Positions 50,541 through 59,431 of a DNA stretch of 64,000 nucleotides are shown one piece after another. The notes under the pieces were generated by a model. It was not told where the DNA came from and did not search any database. It worked only from the letters and a program-made list of their open reading frames with translations. A program made the position numbers and the translations under genes. Source of the DNA: Nostoc sp. CHAB 5824 (GTDB taxonomy: Bacteria > Cyanobacteriota > Cyanobacteriia > Cyanobacteriales > Nostocaceae). The stretch is taken from positions 1-64,000 of the forward strand of contig NZ_JAIVFT010000014.1 in NCBI RefSeq assembly GCF_020829665.1, given 5' to 3'. Each line of letters opens with the position of its first letter. Position 1 is the first letter of the stretch.

Positions 50541-50630
50541 GTCATTTGTCATTTGTCATTTGTCATTAGTCATTAGTCATTCATCCTCTGCCTAATGCCC
50601 CATTCCCCATTCCCCATTCCCCATTCTGAT
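50541..50630. repeat. Heptamer repeats upstream of glgB
   Basis: Runs of GTCATTT/GTCATTA (50541-50580) and four CCCCATT units (50599-50626). These are heptanucleotide tandem repeats of the STRR kind described in heterocystous cyanobacteria. The glgB promoter probably lies just downstream in the AT-rich ATATATATATTAAAAA stretch. Confidence 0.75.
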
Positions 50631-50733
50631 GTAGGATAACGGTGGCGACAAAATTGCAAATAAATGTAAAGAATATATATATATATTAAAAAAGTAGATT
50701 TAGTCAATCACGTTATTTCACTTAGGTAGCTTA

Positions 50734-53025
50734 ATGTCCATGACTACGATCGCCCCTGAACAGGTTAACAGCATCGTTTGGAATCAGCATAACGATCCAT
50801 TTGAAATATTAGGTTCTCATCCCATACAACAAGATGGCAAAACTGTCTGGGTTGTGCGAGCCTACTTACCAAATGCAAGTGCAGTATGGGTTGTTCTTCC
50901 TGAAGAACGGAAGGAATACCCAATGCAAACAGTGCATAATCCTCACTTTTTTGAATGCACGATTGATACTCCAGAACTGGCAAACTACCAGTTACGGATT
51001 AAAGAAGGGGAACATGAGCGTGTCACCTATGACCCTTACGCTTTCCGTTCTCCGAACTTGACAGACTTTGACTTGCATTTGTTTAGTGAAGGCAACCATC
51101 ACCGGATATATGAAAAACTGGGAGCGCACCCCACGGAAATAGGCGGCATTAAGGGCGTTTATTTTGCTGTTTGGGCACCCAATGCTCGGAATGTTTCATT
51201 GCTGGGAGATTTCAATCTTTGGGATGGGCGTAAACACCAGATGCGTAAAGGCCCCACCGGGGTTTGGGAATTGTTTATTCCTGAAATCGGTGTGGGAGAG
51301 CATTATAAATATGAAATCAAAAATTTTGAAGGACACATTTACGAAAAATCTGATCCCTACGGTTTTCAGCAGGAACCCCGTCCAAAAACGGCATCCATTG
51401 TCACTGATTTAGATGCTTACAGTTGGAATGACGAAGACTGGATGGGAAAGCGGCGTCGCATTGACCCCCTTACCCAGCCTGTTTCAGTTTACGAAGTGCA
51501 TTTAGGCTCTTGGTTACACGCTTCAAGTGCAGAACCAGCTAAACTCCCTAATGGTGAAACTGCACCTGTAGTTATCGTTTCCGAACTGAAGCCGGGCGCA
51601 CGCTTCCTTACCTACCGAGAACTAGCTGACCGACTCATTCCTTATGTTAAAGAATTAGGATATACGCATCTAGAATTGCTTCCCATTGCAGAGCATCCCT
51701 TTGATGGTTCTTGGGGTTATCAAGTAACGGGGTACTATGCCCCCACCTCCCGTTTTGGCAGCCCCGAAGATTTCATGTATTTTATTGACAAATGTCACCA
51801 AAATGATATAGGGGTAATTGTAGATTGGGTTCCCGGTCACTTTCCCAAAGATGGACATGGTTTAGCTTTCTTTGATGGTAGCCACTTGTACGAACACGCT
51901 GACCCCCGCAAAGGCGAACACAAAGAATGGGGTACTTTGGTGTTCAACTACGGTCGCCATGAAGTTAGTAATTTCCTAGCAGCAAATGCCCTCTTCTGGT
52001 TTGACAAATACCACATTGATGGGATTCGTGTCGATGCTGTTGCTTCGATGCTCTATAACGACTATTGCCGCGAACCAGGAGAATGGCTACCCAATCAGTA
52101 CGGCGGCAGAGAAAACCTAGAAGCAGCAGATTTTCTGCGTCAGGTAAATCACACTATCTTTAGCTATTTCCCAGGTGTTCTCTCAATTGCTGAAGAATCT
52201 ACTTCCTGGCCAATGGTATCTTGGCCTACCTACACAGGCGGACTTGGCTTTAACTTGAAGTGGGATATGGGCTGGATGCACGATATGCTGGATTACTTCA
52301 GCATGGATCCTTGGTTCCGCCAGTTCCACCAAAACAATATCACCTTTAGTATGTGGTACAACCACAGCGAGAACTTCATGCTGGCCCTGTCTCACGATGA
52401 AGTGGTACATGGCAAGAGCAATATCATCGGCAAAATGCCGGGGGATACATGGCAGAAGTTAGCTAATGTGCGTTGTTTATTTACATACATGTTTGCTCAC
52501 CCAGGCAAGAAAACCATGTTTATGAGCATGGAGTTTGGGCAGTGGAGTGAGTGGAATGCTTGGGCAGATTTGGAGTGGCATTTATTGCAGCATGAAGCCC
52601 ACCAACAGTTAAAAACGTTTTTCCAGGATTTGAACCATCTCTACCGTTCTGAACCAGTTTTGTACACTCAGGATTTTGCTGAACCTGGGTTTGAGTGGAT
52701 TGACTGTAGCGATAATCGCCATAGTGTAGTTTCCTTCATGCGTCGTGACAAGGATTCTGATGATTTTGCGATCGTGGTTTGCAATTTTACACCGCAACCC
52801 CATTCTCACTATCGCATCGGTGTACCGCAAAAGGGCTTTTATACCGAGTTGTTCAATAGTGATGCGCGTAAATATGGCGGCAGCAATATGGGCAACTTAG
52901 GTGGGAAGTGGACGGATGATTGGTCTTTGCACAGTCGTCCTTATTCGCTGGATTTGTGTTTACCACCTTTGGGTGTGTTGATTCTCAAGTTGGATAAGAA
53001 GAAGACTGCTGAGGCATTGCAATAA
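50734..53025 (+). CDS. glgB: 1,4-alpha-glucan branching enzyme
   Basis: Introduces alpha-1,6 branches into glycogen, the cyanobacterial carbon store. The 763-residue protein has the N-terminal extra domain (DPFEILGSHPI), a CBM48 domain (GVYFAVWAPNARNVSLLGDFNLWDG) and a GH13 barrel. The GH13 motifs are VDWVPGHFP, the nucleophile in DGIRVDAVASML, the acid/base in SIAEESTSWP and the third carboxylate in LALSHDEVVHGK. It ends with a C-terminal beta domain. The length and all catalytic residues are normal. A strong hairpin follows the stop. Confidence 0.97.
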   Translation: MSMTTIAPEQVNSIVWNQHNDPFEILGSHPIQQDGKTVWVVRAYLPNASAVWVVLPEERKEYPMQTVHNPHFFECTIDTPELANYQLRIKEGEHERVTYDPYAFRSPNLTDFDLHLFSEGNHHRIYEKLGAHPTEIGGIKGVYFAVWAPNARNVSLLGDFNLWDGRKHQMRKGPTGVWELFIPEIGVGEHYKYEIKNFEGHIYEKSDPYGFQQEPRPKTASIVTDLDAYSWNDEDWMGKRRRIDPLTQPVSVYEVHLGSWLHASSAEPAKLPNGETAPVVIVSELKPGARFLTYRELADRLIPYVKELGYTHLELLPIAEHPFDGSWGYQVTGYYAPTSRFGSPEDFMYFIDKCHQNDIGVIVDWVPGHFPKDGHGLAFFDGSHLYEHADPRKGEHKEWGTLVFNYGRHEVSNFLAANALFWFDKYHIDGIRVDAVASMLYNDYCREPGEWLPNQYGGRENLEAADFLRQVNHTIFSYFPGVLSIAEESTSWPMVSWPTYTGGLGFNLKWDMGWMHDMLDYFSMDPWFRQFHQNNITFSMWYNHSENFMLALSHDEVVHGKSNIIGKMPGDTWQKLANVRCLFTYMFAHPGKKTMFMSMEFGQWSEWNAWADLEWHLLQHEAHQQLKTFFQDLNHLYRSEPVLYTQDFAEPGFEWIDCSDNRHSVVSFMRRDKDSDDFAIVVCNFTPQPHSHYRIGVPQKGFYTELFNSDARKYGGSNMGNLGGKWTDDWSLHSRPYSLDLCLPPLGVLILKLDKKKTAEALQ

Positions 53026-53030
53026 CAATT

Positions 53031-53060
53031 AAGGGTGGGCTGGGCATCTAGCCCACCCTT
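53031..53060 (+). terminator. Terminator-like hairpin after glgB
   Basis: AAGGGTGGGCT (53031-53041) pairs perfectly with AGCCCACCCTT (53050-53060) across an 8-nt loop. There is no T run after it, so it may work as an mRNA end stabiliser or a factor-dependent stop. Confidence 0.65.
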
Positions 53061-53120
53061 AACCAAGGGCGGACAAGATTTACAGCCCACAAGATTGGAT
53101 AATTTATTTGTTGGTAATGC

Positions 53121-53400
53121 CTAAAGACTCATTAACGAGTATCAAAGGTGGATGAATCCAGTTCAAAGACTCATTAACGAGTATCAAAGGTGGATGAATC
53201 CAGTTCAAAGACTCGTTAATGAGTATCAAAGGTGGATGAATCCAGTTCAAAGACTCGTTAATGAGTATAAAAGGTGGATGAATCTAGCTCAAAGACTCGT
53301 TAATGAGTATAAAAGGTGGATGAATCTAGCTCAAAGACTCGTTAATGAGTATAAAAGGTGGATGAATCTAGCTCAAAGACTTGTTAATGAGGATCAATTT
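53121..53400. repeat. 42-bp tandem repeat array (about 6.5 copies)
   Basis: Units of 42 bp such as AGACTCGTTAATGAGTATC followed by AAAGGTGGATGAATCCAGTT. Half of the unit (GAGTATCAAAGGTGGATGA) is the reverse complement of the 21-bp repeat inside cobN. Because 42 is a multiple of three, the array gives a 14-residue repeating ORF (MNPVQRLVNEYQRW) on the plus strand, which I do not regard as a gene. It ends against the convergent gene at 53402. Confidence 0.9.
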
Positions 53401-53401
53401 A

Positions 53402-53878
53402 TCAAGAGCCGGAAGTTTTTGCAGCTCTGCCTTTACTAATAGCCTTAAAGCGATCGCTCAACAGTTCTGCTACAGTTTTTAAGCCTGGAGTCTTTTTCGC
53501 TGCTGTCTTGACGTAATCATAAACTGTCAAACTGCCAATCATCGCTTCGCTACCGACAGCCAACAGGGTATCATCTACTTGTTCGGTGAGTTGCCGGATT
53601 GAAATTAAAAGTTCGCTAAGTGTGGTGGCTAGTTGATAATCCCGGATAAATTGCTCAATGTCAAAGCTGGGTGGGAGAATTTCACGGTTAGCCTGAGCAG
53701 CGTTGACGCTATTGGTAACAAAAGCTAGGCTTTTATCGCCCATTTTGAATAACTTGCGGCGTTCTTGTGCAGTTAAAGCAATGAGAAAGGGCATCTTTTG
53801 TTCGATTATTTGTAGCGCTGCTTTAATTTCTTGGATATCTTTTGGGGAAAGAGCGCCCGTAATATTGCGATCGTCCAT
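53402..53878 (-). CDS. Hypothetical helical protein
   Basis: From the ATG at 53878 (MDDRNITGALSPKDIQEIKA) the product has 158 residues and is almost entirely helical: LQIIEQKMPFLIALTAQERRKLFKMGDKSLAFVTNSV, then DYQLATTLSELLISIRQLTEQVDDTLLAVGSEA and DYVKTAAKKTPGLKTVAELLSDRF. There is no signal peptide. I recognise it as a type common in bacteria and cyanobacteria without an assigned role. A 21-codon N-terminal extension is possible but unlikely. The tandem repeat array abuts its 3' end. Confidence 0.65.
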   Translation of the reverse strand: MDDRNITGALSPKDIQEIKAALQIIEQKMPFLIALTAQERRKLFKMGDKSLAFVTNSVNAAQANREILPPSFDIEQFIRDYQLATTLSELLISIRQLTEQVDDTLLAVGSEAMIGSLTVYDYVKTAAKKTPGLKTVAELLSDRFKAISKGRAAKTSGS

Positions 53879-54092
53879 CGTATAATTACCTGGGGATAGT
53901 ATAGAGTCAGTAGCAAGAGTTGCTAAGTATAGGATTCCCAAAGTAAATACGATGTCAACGACGGGCGTAGCTGCGGCACATCTTCTGAAAAGATTATCGA
54001 ACAGATTATGCTGTTGGTTAAACCAACAAACTATAACTTAGGATTACTTGCGTAGATGTCAAGGGAGCGTTTTTTTGGAGTTTTGCTACTTT

Positions 54093-54212
54093 TTACGACT
54101 GTTCTAGTGTTTTCGACTTGGGTAACAGTTCACCATGCGTATCTGCTCAAGATGATTCATTCAATATATCTAAAAGTTCTTGAGCGATTTTGAGAGATTG
54201 CTGTTGTCGCAG
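54093..54212 (-). pseudogene. hicB antitoxin remnant
   Basis: On the minus strand QQSLKIAQELLDILNESS, a stop, then ADTHGELLPKSKTLEQS aligns with AFKNAQEVLEMLIESSLADGQPLPEPKTLEKS... of the intact HicB at 54997-55215. One stop and the loss of the N-terminal half show decay. It sits 800 bp from the functional hicAB pair. Confidence 0.65.
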
Positions 54213-54290
54213 ATTTGATCAAGGAAATTCGCAAGCTCACCTTGAAGTGTATACTAACGTTTGACGATAGTAACGCAAAGCGATAGGATT

Positions 54291-54575
54291 GTGATTGTTA
54301 GTTTTAAATCTGAAGAGACAAAGCTTATCTTTGAGGGCTTTATATCTTCTCAGTATCCGCCCAATATCCAAAAAACTGCTTTACGAAAATTGCTTATTAT
54401 TGACGCTGCAACATCAATTAACGATTTACGCGTTCCACCTGGTAATCGTTTAGAAAAGCTACTTGGTAATAGGAAAGGGCAGTACAGTATTCGTATTAAC
54501 CAGCAATGGCGAATCTGCTTTCTGTGGACAGATGAGAACAATGCTTCGGAAGTTGAAATAGTAGATTATCACTGA
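54291..54575 (+). CDS. higB: HigB/RelE-family toxin
   Basis: A 94-residue toxin from the GTG at 54291 (VIVSFKSEETKLIFEGFISS). It shows the HigB pattern: KLIFEG near the start, PPNIQKTALRKLLIIDAATSINDLRVPPGNRLEKLLGNRKGQYSIRINQQWRICFLW. HigB toxins cleave mRNA on the ribosome. The HigA antitoxin follows 15 bp downstream, the typical reversed toxin-first order. A TTG ten codons upstream is a possible alternative start. Confidence 0.88.
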   Translation: MIVSFKSEETKLIFEGFISSQYPPNIQKTALRKLLIIDAATSINDLRVPPGNRLEKLLGNRKGQYSIRINQQWRICFLWTDENNASEVEIVDYH

Positions 54576-54590
54576 TGTCTGGAAATAATC

Positions 54591-54899
54591 ATGAACAACA
54601 ACCGTCTGCCAAATATCTACCCTGGAGAAATCCTACAACTAGAATTTTTGGAGCCACTAAATATCACTCCTTATCGATTAAGCAAAGATATAGGCGTAAC
54701 TCAGACAAGAATTAGTGAAATTTTATCTGGAAAACGTACTATTACAGCAGATACAGCTTTGCGTTTATCTCGCTATTTTGGTAACAGCGCTCAGTTTTGG
54801 TTGAATTTACAAACGCAATACGATATACGTCAAGCTCTTGAAGAAAATGCAGAAGTTTATAATCAAATACCTACACTTTCATTTAATGATGTAACCTAA
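54591..54899 (+). CDS. higA: HigA-family antitoxin
   Basis: A 102-residue antitoxin with an XRE helix-turn-helix (YRLSKDIGVTQTRISEILSGKRTITADTALRLSRYFGNSAQFWLNLQTQYDIRQA). The phrase PGEILQLEFLEPLNITPYRLS and the FWLNLQxxYD end are diagnostic of HigA. It neutralises HigB and represses the operon. It belongs to a cluster of toxin-antitoxin genes beside the NACHT protein. Confidence 0.92.
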   Translation: MNNNRLPNIYPGEILQLEFLEPLNITPYRLSKDIGVTQTRISEILSGKRTITADTALRLSRYFGNSAQFWLNLQTQYDIRQALEENAEVYNQIPTLSFNDVT

Positions 54900-54996
54900 T
54901 ACTTAATTACGTTAGTTAGTCTGCGTACTCCTGCAAAGAAGCAAGCTACGCGCAGTGTGTCCTAGAGAGCGTCATTACGAATTACGAATTACGAAA

Positions 54997-55215
54997 TTAT
55001 TTTAACGACTTTTCTAATGTTTTTGGCTCTGGTAGAGGTTGACCGTCTGCCAAAGATGATTCAATCAGCATTTCTAAAACTTCTTGAGCATTTTTGAAAG
55101 CTTCTTCATAAGTATCTCCGTGAGTATGGCAAAACTCTCCCCATTCAGGAAGACTCACAACAAAACACTCATCTTCATCAGACCACTGAATAATTATTGT
55201 GTAGTGATAATTCAT
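54997..55215 (-). CDS. hicB: HicB-family antitoxin
   Basis: A 72-residue protein with the partial RNase-H-like HicB fold: YTIIIQWSDEDECFVVSLPEWGEFCHTHGDTYEEAFKNAQEVLEMLIES. The DExxFVVSLPEW and HGDTYEEA motifs are typical. It overlaps hicA by 4 bp (ATGA), so translation is coupled. It neutralises HicA; no DNA-binding extension is visible, so autoregulation may need other factors. Confidence 0.9.
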   Translation of the reverse strand: MNYHYTIIIQWSDEDECFVVSLPEWGEFCHTHGDTYEEAFKNAQEVLEMLIESSLADGQPLPEPKTLEKSLK

Positions 55216-55439
55216 TCTTGTTCTTCCTCTTGAGCCTTTTTAATTTCTTCTAACCTTTGAAGTGCCTTATTAACATCTTTCTCCTGGTAAGCTTTAGCAT
55301 CATTACCGTCTTTACCTGATATAGTAACTCTCCCAGATAGCAGGGGATGATACCAATTAGTGTGGCTACCTTTCCCAGAACGGTATGTAAACCCTGCTTG
55401 TAGCAACAGGCTTTTCAATTCTCTGATTTTCTTGGGCAT
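55212..55439 (-). CDS. hicA: HicA-family mRNA interferase toxin
   Basis: A 75-residue toxin with a double-stranded-RNA-binding-like fold: IRELKSLLLQAGFTYRSGKGSHTNWYHPLLSGRVTISGKDGNDAKAYQEKDVNKAL. The catalytic histidine is in GKGSHTNW. HicA toxins cleave mRNA. It is the first gene of the hicAB pair and starts only 16 bp downstream of the NACHT gene's stop on the same strand, so read-through from the NACHT gene is possible. Confidence 0.9.
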   Translation of the reverse strand: MPKKIRELKSLLLQAGFTYRSGKGSHTNWYHPLLSGRVTISGKDGNDAKAYQEKDVNKALQRLEEIKKAQEEEQE

Positions 55440-55454
55440 ATACTCAGCTTACAT

Positions 55455-58400
55455 TTACTCTCCCCACTGCTTTAACTTCTGTTGAGCAAACTTACGCACT
55501 TCCTCATCTGGGTCATTCTCTGCTTTGTCGCGTAACAGTGGTAAAGTTTGGGGATGCTGAGGAAATTGCTTGATAATTATCTCTAGCGCAACGCGGCGAG
55601 GGTTGGTTTCATAGCTTTCCTCACGCTCAAAAGGGTCATTCACAGCGCAGTTGTAGTAAATTTGAAACAACTCATGCTCATTTCTGAAATGTTTGGCTAA
55701 TGCTTCAATGGGTGCATATCGCACAAACTCATCATTATCAGCAATGGCGAGGTCTTTGAGAAACGAGCGAGTATTCGGGTCATCTGGGAAATTGCTGGCT
55801 AATGCTTCGATGGCTGCACCTCGCACAAACTCATCATTATCAGCAGTGGCGCGGTCTTTGAGAATCAGGCAGGTGTCTGAGTCATCTTTGAAATTGCTGG
55901 CTAATGCTTTGATAGCTGTATATCGCACAAACTCATCATTATTAGCAGTGGCGAGGTCTTTGAGAACCGAGCAGGTGTCCGAGTTATCTTTGAAATTGCT
56001 GGCTAATGCTTTGATAGCTGTATGTCGCACAAACTCATCATTATCAGCAGTGGCGAGGTCTTGGAGAACCGAGCAGATGTCCGAGTCATCTGTGAAATTA
56101 CTGGCTAATGCTTGGACGGCTGCACGTCGCATATACTCATCATTATCAGCAGTGGCGAGGTTTTTGAGAATCGAGCGGGTGTCCGGGTCATCTGGGAAAT
56201 TGCTGGCTAATGCTTCGATGGCTGCATATCGCACAAACTCATCATTATCAGCAGTGGTAAAGTCTTTGAGAAATAGGCGGGTATCCGGGTCATCTGGGAA
56301 ATTGCTGGCTAATGCTTCGATGGCTGCACCTCGCACATCGCCATCATTATCAGCAGTGGCGAGGTCTTTGAGAATCGAGCGGGTGTCCTGGTCATTTGGG
56401 AAATTGCTGGCTAATGCTTTGATAGCTGCACGTCGCACATACTCTTGATTATCAGTAGTGGCAATGTCTTTGAGAATCGAGCAAGTGTCCGGGTCATCTG
56501 GGAAATTGCTGGCTAATACTTCGATGGCTGCATATCGCACATTCCATTGATTATCAGCAGTGGCGCGGTTTTTGAGAATCGAGCGGGTGTCCGGGTCATC
56601 TTTGAAATTACTGGCTAATGCTTTGATGGCTGCACCTCGTATATCCTCATCATCAGCAGTGGCGAGGTTTTTGAGAATCGAGCGGGTGTCCGGGTCATCT
56701 TTGAAATTACTGGCTAATGCTTTGATGGCTGCACCTCGTATATCCTCATCATCAACAGTGGTGAGGCCTTTGAGAAACAAGCAGGTGTCCGGGTCATCTT
56801 TGAAATTGCTGGCTAATGCTTCGATAGCTGCACGTCGCACATACTCTTCATTATCAGCAGTGGCGCGGTCTTTGAGAAACAAGCAGGTGTCCGGGTCATC
56901 TTTGAAATTGCTGGCTAATGCTTCGATGGCTGCACGTCGCACATCCCCATCATTATCAGCAGTGGCGCGGTCTTTGAGCCATTGTAAAGTATCGTTGTAA
57001 TCTTTCCAAATTGCGGCGACTGTTGCAACTGCTTGAGTGCGAATTTCCTGAACTAGCTTAGTTTCTTCCTTATCAGATAGGGAGTAATAATACCAGAGGT
57101 CATATTTAGTTAAATCTTGTAGCTCGTTAAGTAGTTTACTAGCCACTGACGCAATCACCGAGCGATTTCTGACTTCTGCAAGACACTTCGCCGCTAAAAA
57201 CAGGTTGATAAATTTTTTCGCTTCCCCATTTTGCACCATTAAGTAATCAAGAATTTCACCAACAAATTTTGGCTCAATCATTCCCGCAATTAGCAGCAAC
57301 ACCTCATGCCAAGTTTCATCTTGCCAGTGTTTACCAAAAACTTCAGTTTTCAGAAACTCAATTGTAATACTGCGTTCCTTCTCAAACTGCCAGACAAACT
57401 CCCAAGCACAGAAATATTCTAAAAAAGTCCGATGCACAAAGGCATAGTAATCTGCACCCAAGAAACATAAAATAAAATTGCGATCGCGCAGTTGTTTCAT
57501 CAACCGTCTGGCTTTATCTCTGGCATCAGTCACTGGTATGCTTTGCAGATATTTAGTGAATATTGCTTCTAAATCATCTGCATAGATAATGTTGCCAGCT
57601 AAACCTTTTTCACTGGTTTGCATTTGATAAGCAACTTGACGCAACATTGCCTGTTTATCTTTATAATCAATAATGTCCAGACGTTCATCAGGCTTTAAAT
57701 TGCGTCCCTCGTCCCAATTATGCAGCAGAACCTCTGAAGCATCTTTATACAGTTCACTTCTATCTCTGGGTAATTCTCGCTTGAGATTGAGAATTGCCAT
57801 CATGGTTAACAGCAAAGGATTTTGTGCTAATTCTGCAATTGCTTTTGATTCATTAATTACTCTTTGTAGCCGCTCACGTTTGATATTTTTATCTCTTTCT
57901 TCGGCTTGACTAAAAGTTCTATCATGCCAACGTTCGATAAAATCTTGAATTTGTGCTGGCTCTAAATCTTGTAACATAAAGTGGCGAAATTCAGCATCTC
58001 GCAATTGTTGCTGCTTATAGCCGATGATCCGAGAAGTGACAATTACCTGCACATCGGGATATTCATTAGTGAAGCGATGAATACAAGTAATTACTTCTTC
58101 TCGCTTCGCCGATTCAAAGATTTCATCCAAACCATCAAACATGACTAAAGCGTTACCAGCCTTTAGCTTCTCATGCAATTTATGCTGATTGAGGTGATAA
58201 AAACAATTGGGACTATTATGGTAAAATTGGAGAAAATTATTACAACTACCTGCATCGCGATCGCGCATATAATTGCGTAATTCAATCAGCAAAGGAATGG
58301 GCAGATTAAAATCATTCTGTTCGAGAGTTTTTTCTACCCAATCCAATGCTAGGTATTGCAACAAGGTAGACTTGCCGGAACCAGGATCGCCTAAAATAAC

Positions 58401-59282
58401 TAGATAATTTTTGCGTTGCTTATCTCGGATAACATCTAAGACTGAACGGATTGGCTGTTCAAAATAATTGCGTTGATAACGTTCTGTTTCTTCTTGAAAT
58501 TTTTCTATTTCAAATTCTGCATCTAATTGGTTACTTTCTTGTAGCCTGCGGAGATGTTCTTTAGGCAGTTCTGGTAAAACCTGATAAACTTGACGCACAT
58601 TTTGCGGGATAAACATTTGCCATAAGTTTACCGGATGTTCGCGGGATGTAGTTTCTAAACTATCTAACTTCAGATTACCGTAGCGTTCACGAATAGTTTC
58701 TAAATATTGCGGTAAATTAAAATCCTTGGGAATATCAGCGTTTTGTTTTAAAGTCTTATCAATACTGGATAATTTTTGAAGCTCCAGAATATAGCGTAAC
58801 TCTTCTGAATCCGAAAGAATATCTTGGACTTGTATGAGATACTGCTCTGTAATTGTTTGCCAGTTAAATTTAGGCGGTAGAGGTTCGAGTTGAAGTCTTT
58901 TCCAACTATCTGCTAGTGTTTTAAAATCTAGAGAATCACATTTAATATCAAAAGCCTGACCAAGAACTTCCTTAACCGACTTATCACGGATAAATTTATT
59001 GATATCTTCAGCGTAATTTTGAATTTCAGCCTCCGAAAGTCTGCAACGAACCTTTAACTGTTGCTGCATCGCTTGCAAAAATTCTGTCAGCGCCATGACT
59101 ATAGCTTTCTGAAGCGGTTCTTGTTTAAAGGGCGCAGTTGTAGCATTATTAAAAATATGTTTGAAAAAATCTTTAGCGTAGTCCTTGACTAAATCTTTGA
59201 AAAATTCTTCGCTGATAATAGTTTTGACAAGAAATCCAACCGCTTTTTGACCTATCCAGAGAGTGAACCACTCAACTATCAT
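55455..59282 (-). CDS. NACHT NTPase with C-terminal HEAT repeats (NLR-like)
   Basis: About 1275 residues from the ATG at 59282 (MIVEWFTLWIGQKAVGFLVK); a GTG 13 codons upstream is less likely. The N-terminal ~280 residues form an unassigned domain with a hydrophobic first helix. The STAND/NACHT NTPase follows: Walker A GDPGSGKS near 298-305, Walker B ALVMFDGLDEI, VIVTSRIIGY, LAQNPLLLTMMAIL and FVHRTFLEYFCAWEF. The C-terminal ~430 residues contain 12-13 HEAT-type repeats of 34 residues that are nearly identical to one another (DNDEFVRYAAIEALASNF). Bacterial NACHT proteins of this build act in phage defence. The toxin-antitoxin and Uma2 neighbours support a defence-island setting. Confidence 0.9.
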   Translation of the reverse strand: MIVEWFTLWIGQKAVGFLVKTIISEEFFKDLVKDYAKDFFKHIFNNATTAPFKQEPLQKAIVMALTEFLQAMQQQLKVRCRLSEAEIQNYAEDINKFIRDKSVKEVLGQAFDIKCDSLDFKTLADSWKRLQLEPLPPKFNWQTITEQYLIQVQDILSDSEELRYILELQKLSSIDKTLKQNADIPKDFNLPQYLETIRERYGNLKLDSLETTSREHPVNLWQMFIPQNVRQVYQVLPELPKEHLRRLQESNQLDAEFEIEKFQEETERYQRNYFEQPIRSVLDVIRDKQRKNYLVILGDPGSGKSTLLQYLALDWVEKTLEQNDFNLPIPLLIELRNYMRDRDAGSCNNFLQFYHNSPNCFYHLNQHKLHEKLKAGNALVMFDGLDEIFESAKREEVITCIHRFTNEYPDVQVIVTSRIIGYKQQQLRDAEFRHFMLQDLEPAQIQDFIERWHDRTFSQAEERDKNIKRERLQRVINESKAIAELAQNPLLLTMMAILNLKRELPRDRSELYKDASEVLLHNWDEGRNLKPDERLDIIDYKDKQAMLRQVAYQMQTSEKGLAGNIIYADDLEAIFTKYLQSIPVTDARDKARRLMKQLRDRNFILCFLGADYYAFVHRTFLEYFCAWEFVWQFEKERSITIEFLKTEVFGKHWQDETWHEVLLLIAGMIEPKFVGEILDYLMVQNGEAKKFINLFLAAKCLAEVRNRSVIASVASKLLNELQDLTKYDLWYYYSLSDKEETKLVQEIRTQAVATVAAIWKDYNDTLQWLKDRATADNDGDVRRAAIEALASNFKDDPDTCLFLKDRATADNEEYVRRAAIEALASNFKDDPDTCLFLKGLTTVDDEDIRGAAIKALASNFKDDPDTRSILKNLATADDEDIRGAAIKALASNFKDDPDTRSILKNRATADNQWNVRYAAIEVLASNFPDDPDTCSILKDIATTDNQEYVRRAAIKALASNFPNDQDTRSILKDLATADNDGDVRGAAIEALASNFPDDPDTRLFLKDFTTADNDEFVRYAAIEALASNFPDDPDTRSILKNLATADNDEYMRRAAVQALASNFTDDSDICSVLQDLATADNDEFVRHTAIKALASNFKDNSDTCSVLKDLATANNDEFVRYTAIKALASNFKDDSDTCLILKDRATADNDEFVRGAAIEALASNFPDDPNTRSFLKDLAIADNDEFVRYAPIEALAKHFRNEHELFQIYYNCAVNDPFEREESYETNPRRVALEIIIKQFPQHPQTLPLLRDKAENDPDEEVRKFAQQKLKQWGE
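55690..57000. repeat. ~102-bp near-identical HEAT-coding repeats
   Basis: Within the NACHT gene a 34-codon unit repeats about twelve times, two copies being 33 codons long. The phrases AALASNF-like and DDPDT recur with only a few changes. Variation is concentrated at the residues before and after VR in DNxxxVRxAAI. The DNA itself is highly repetitive, a sign of recent expansion or homogenisation. Confidence 0.9.
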
Positions 59283-59431
59283 ACTCACGCCTGCTAAGTG
59301 CTTGACTACGAGTATATACACCTGTCAAAGAAATCTTTCCAGATTTCTGAGTTTTTAGCTTAAAAGCGATGCCGACTGAAGATTTGTTAAAAATAACTAA
59401 TATACTGTGCATTGATATTAGGAGTAATTTT

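Noticed and set aside
53152..53439. 95-codon plus-strand ORF with a 14-residue repeat (MNPVQRLVNEYQRW)
   Set aside because: It is simply the translation of the 42-bp tandem array, has no ribosome site or non-repeat domain, and overlaps the end of a convergent gene.
55693..57000. Long plus-strand ORFs rich in Ala/Ser/Arg antisense to the NACHT repeats
   Set aside because: Their periodicity mirrors the HEAT-coding repeats, and the minus-strand protein has clear domain signatures.
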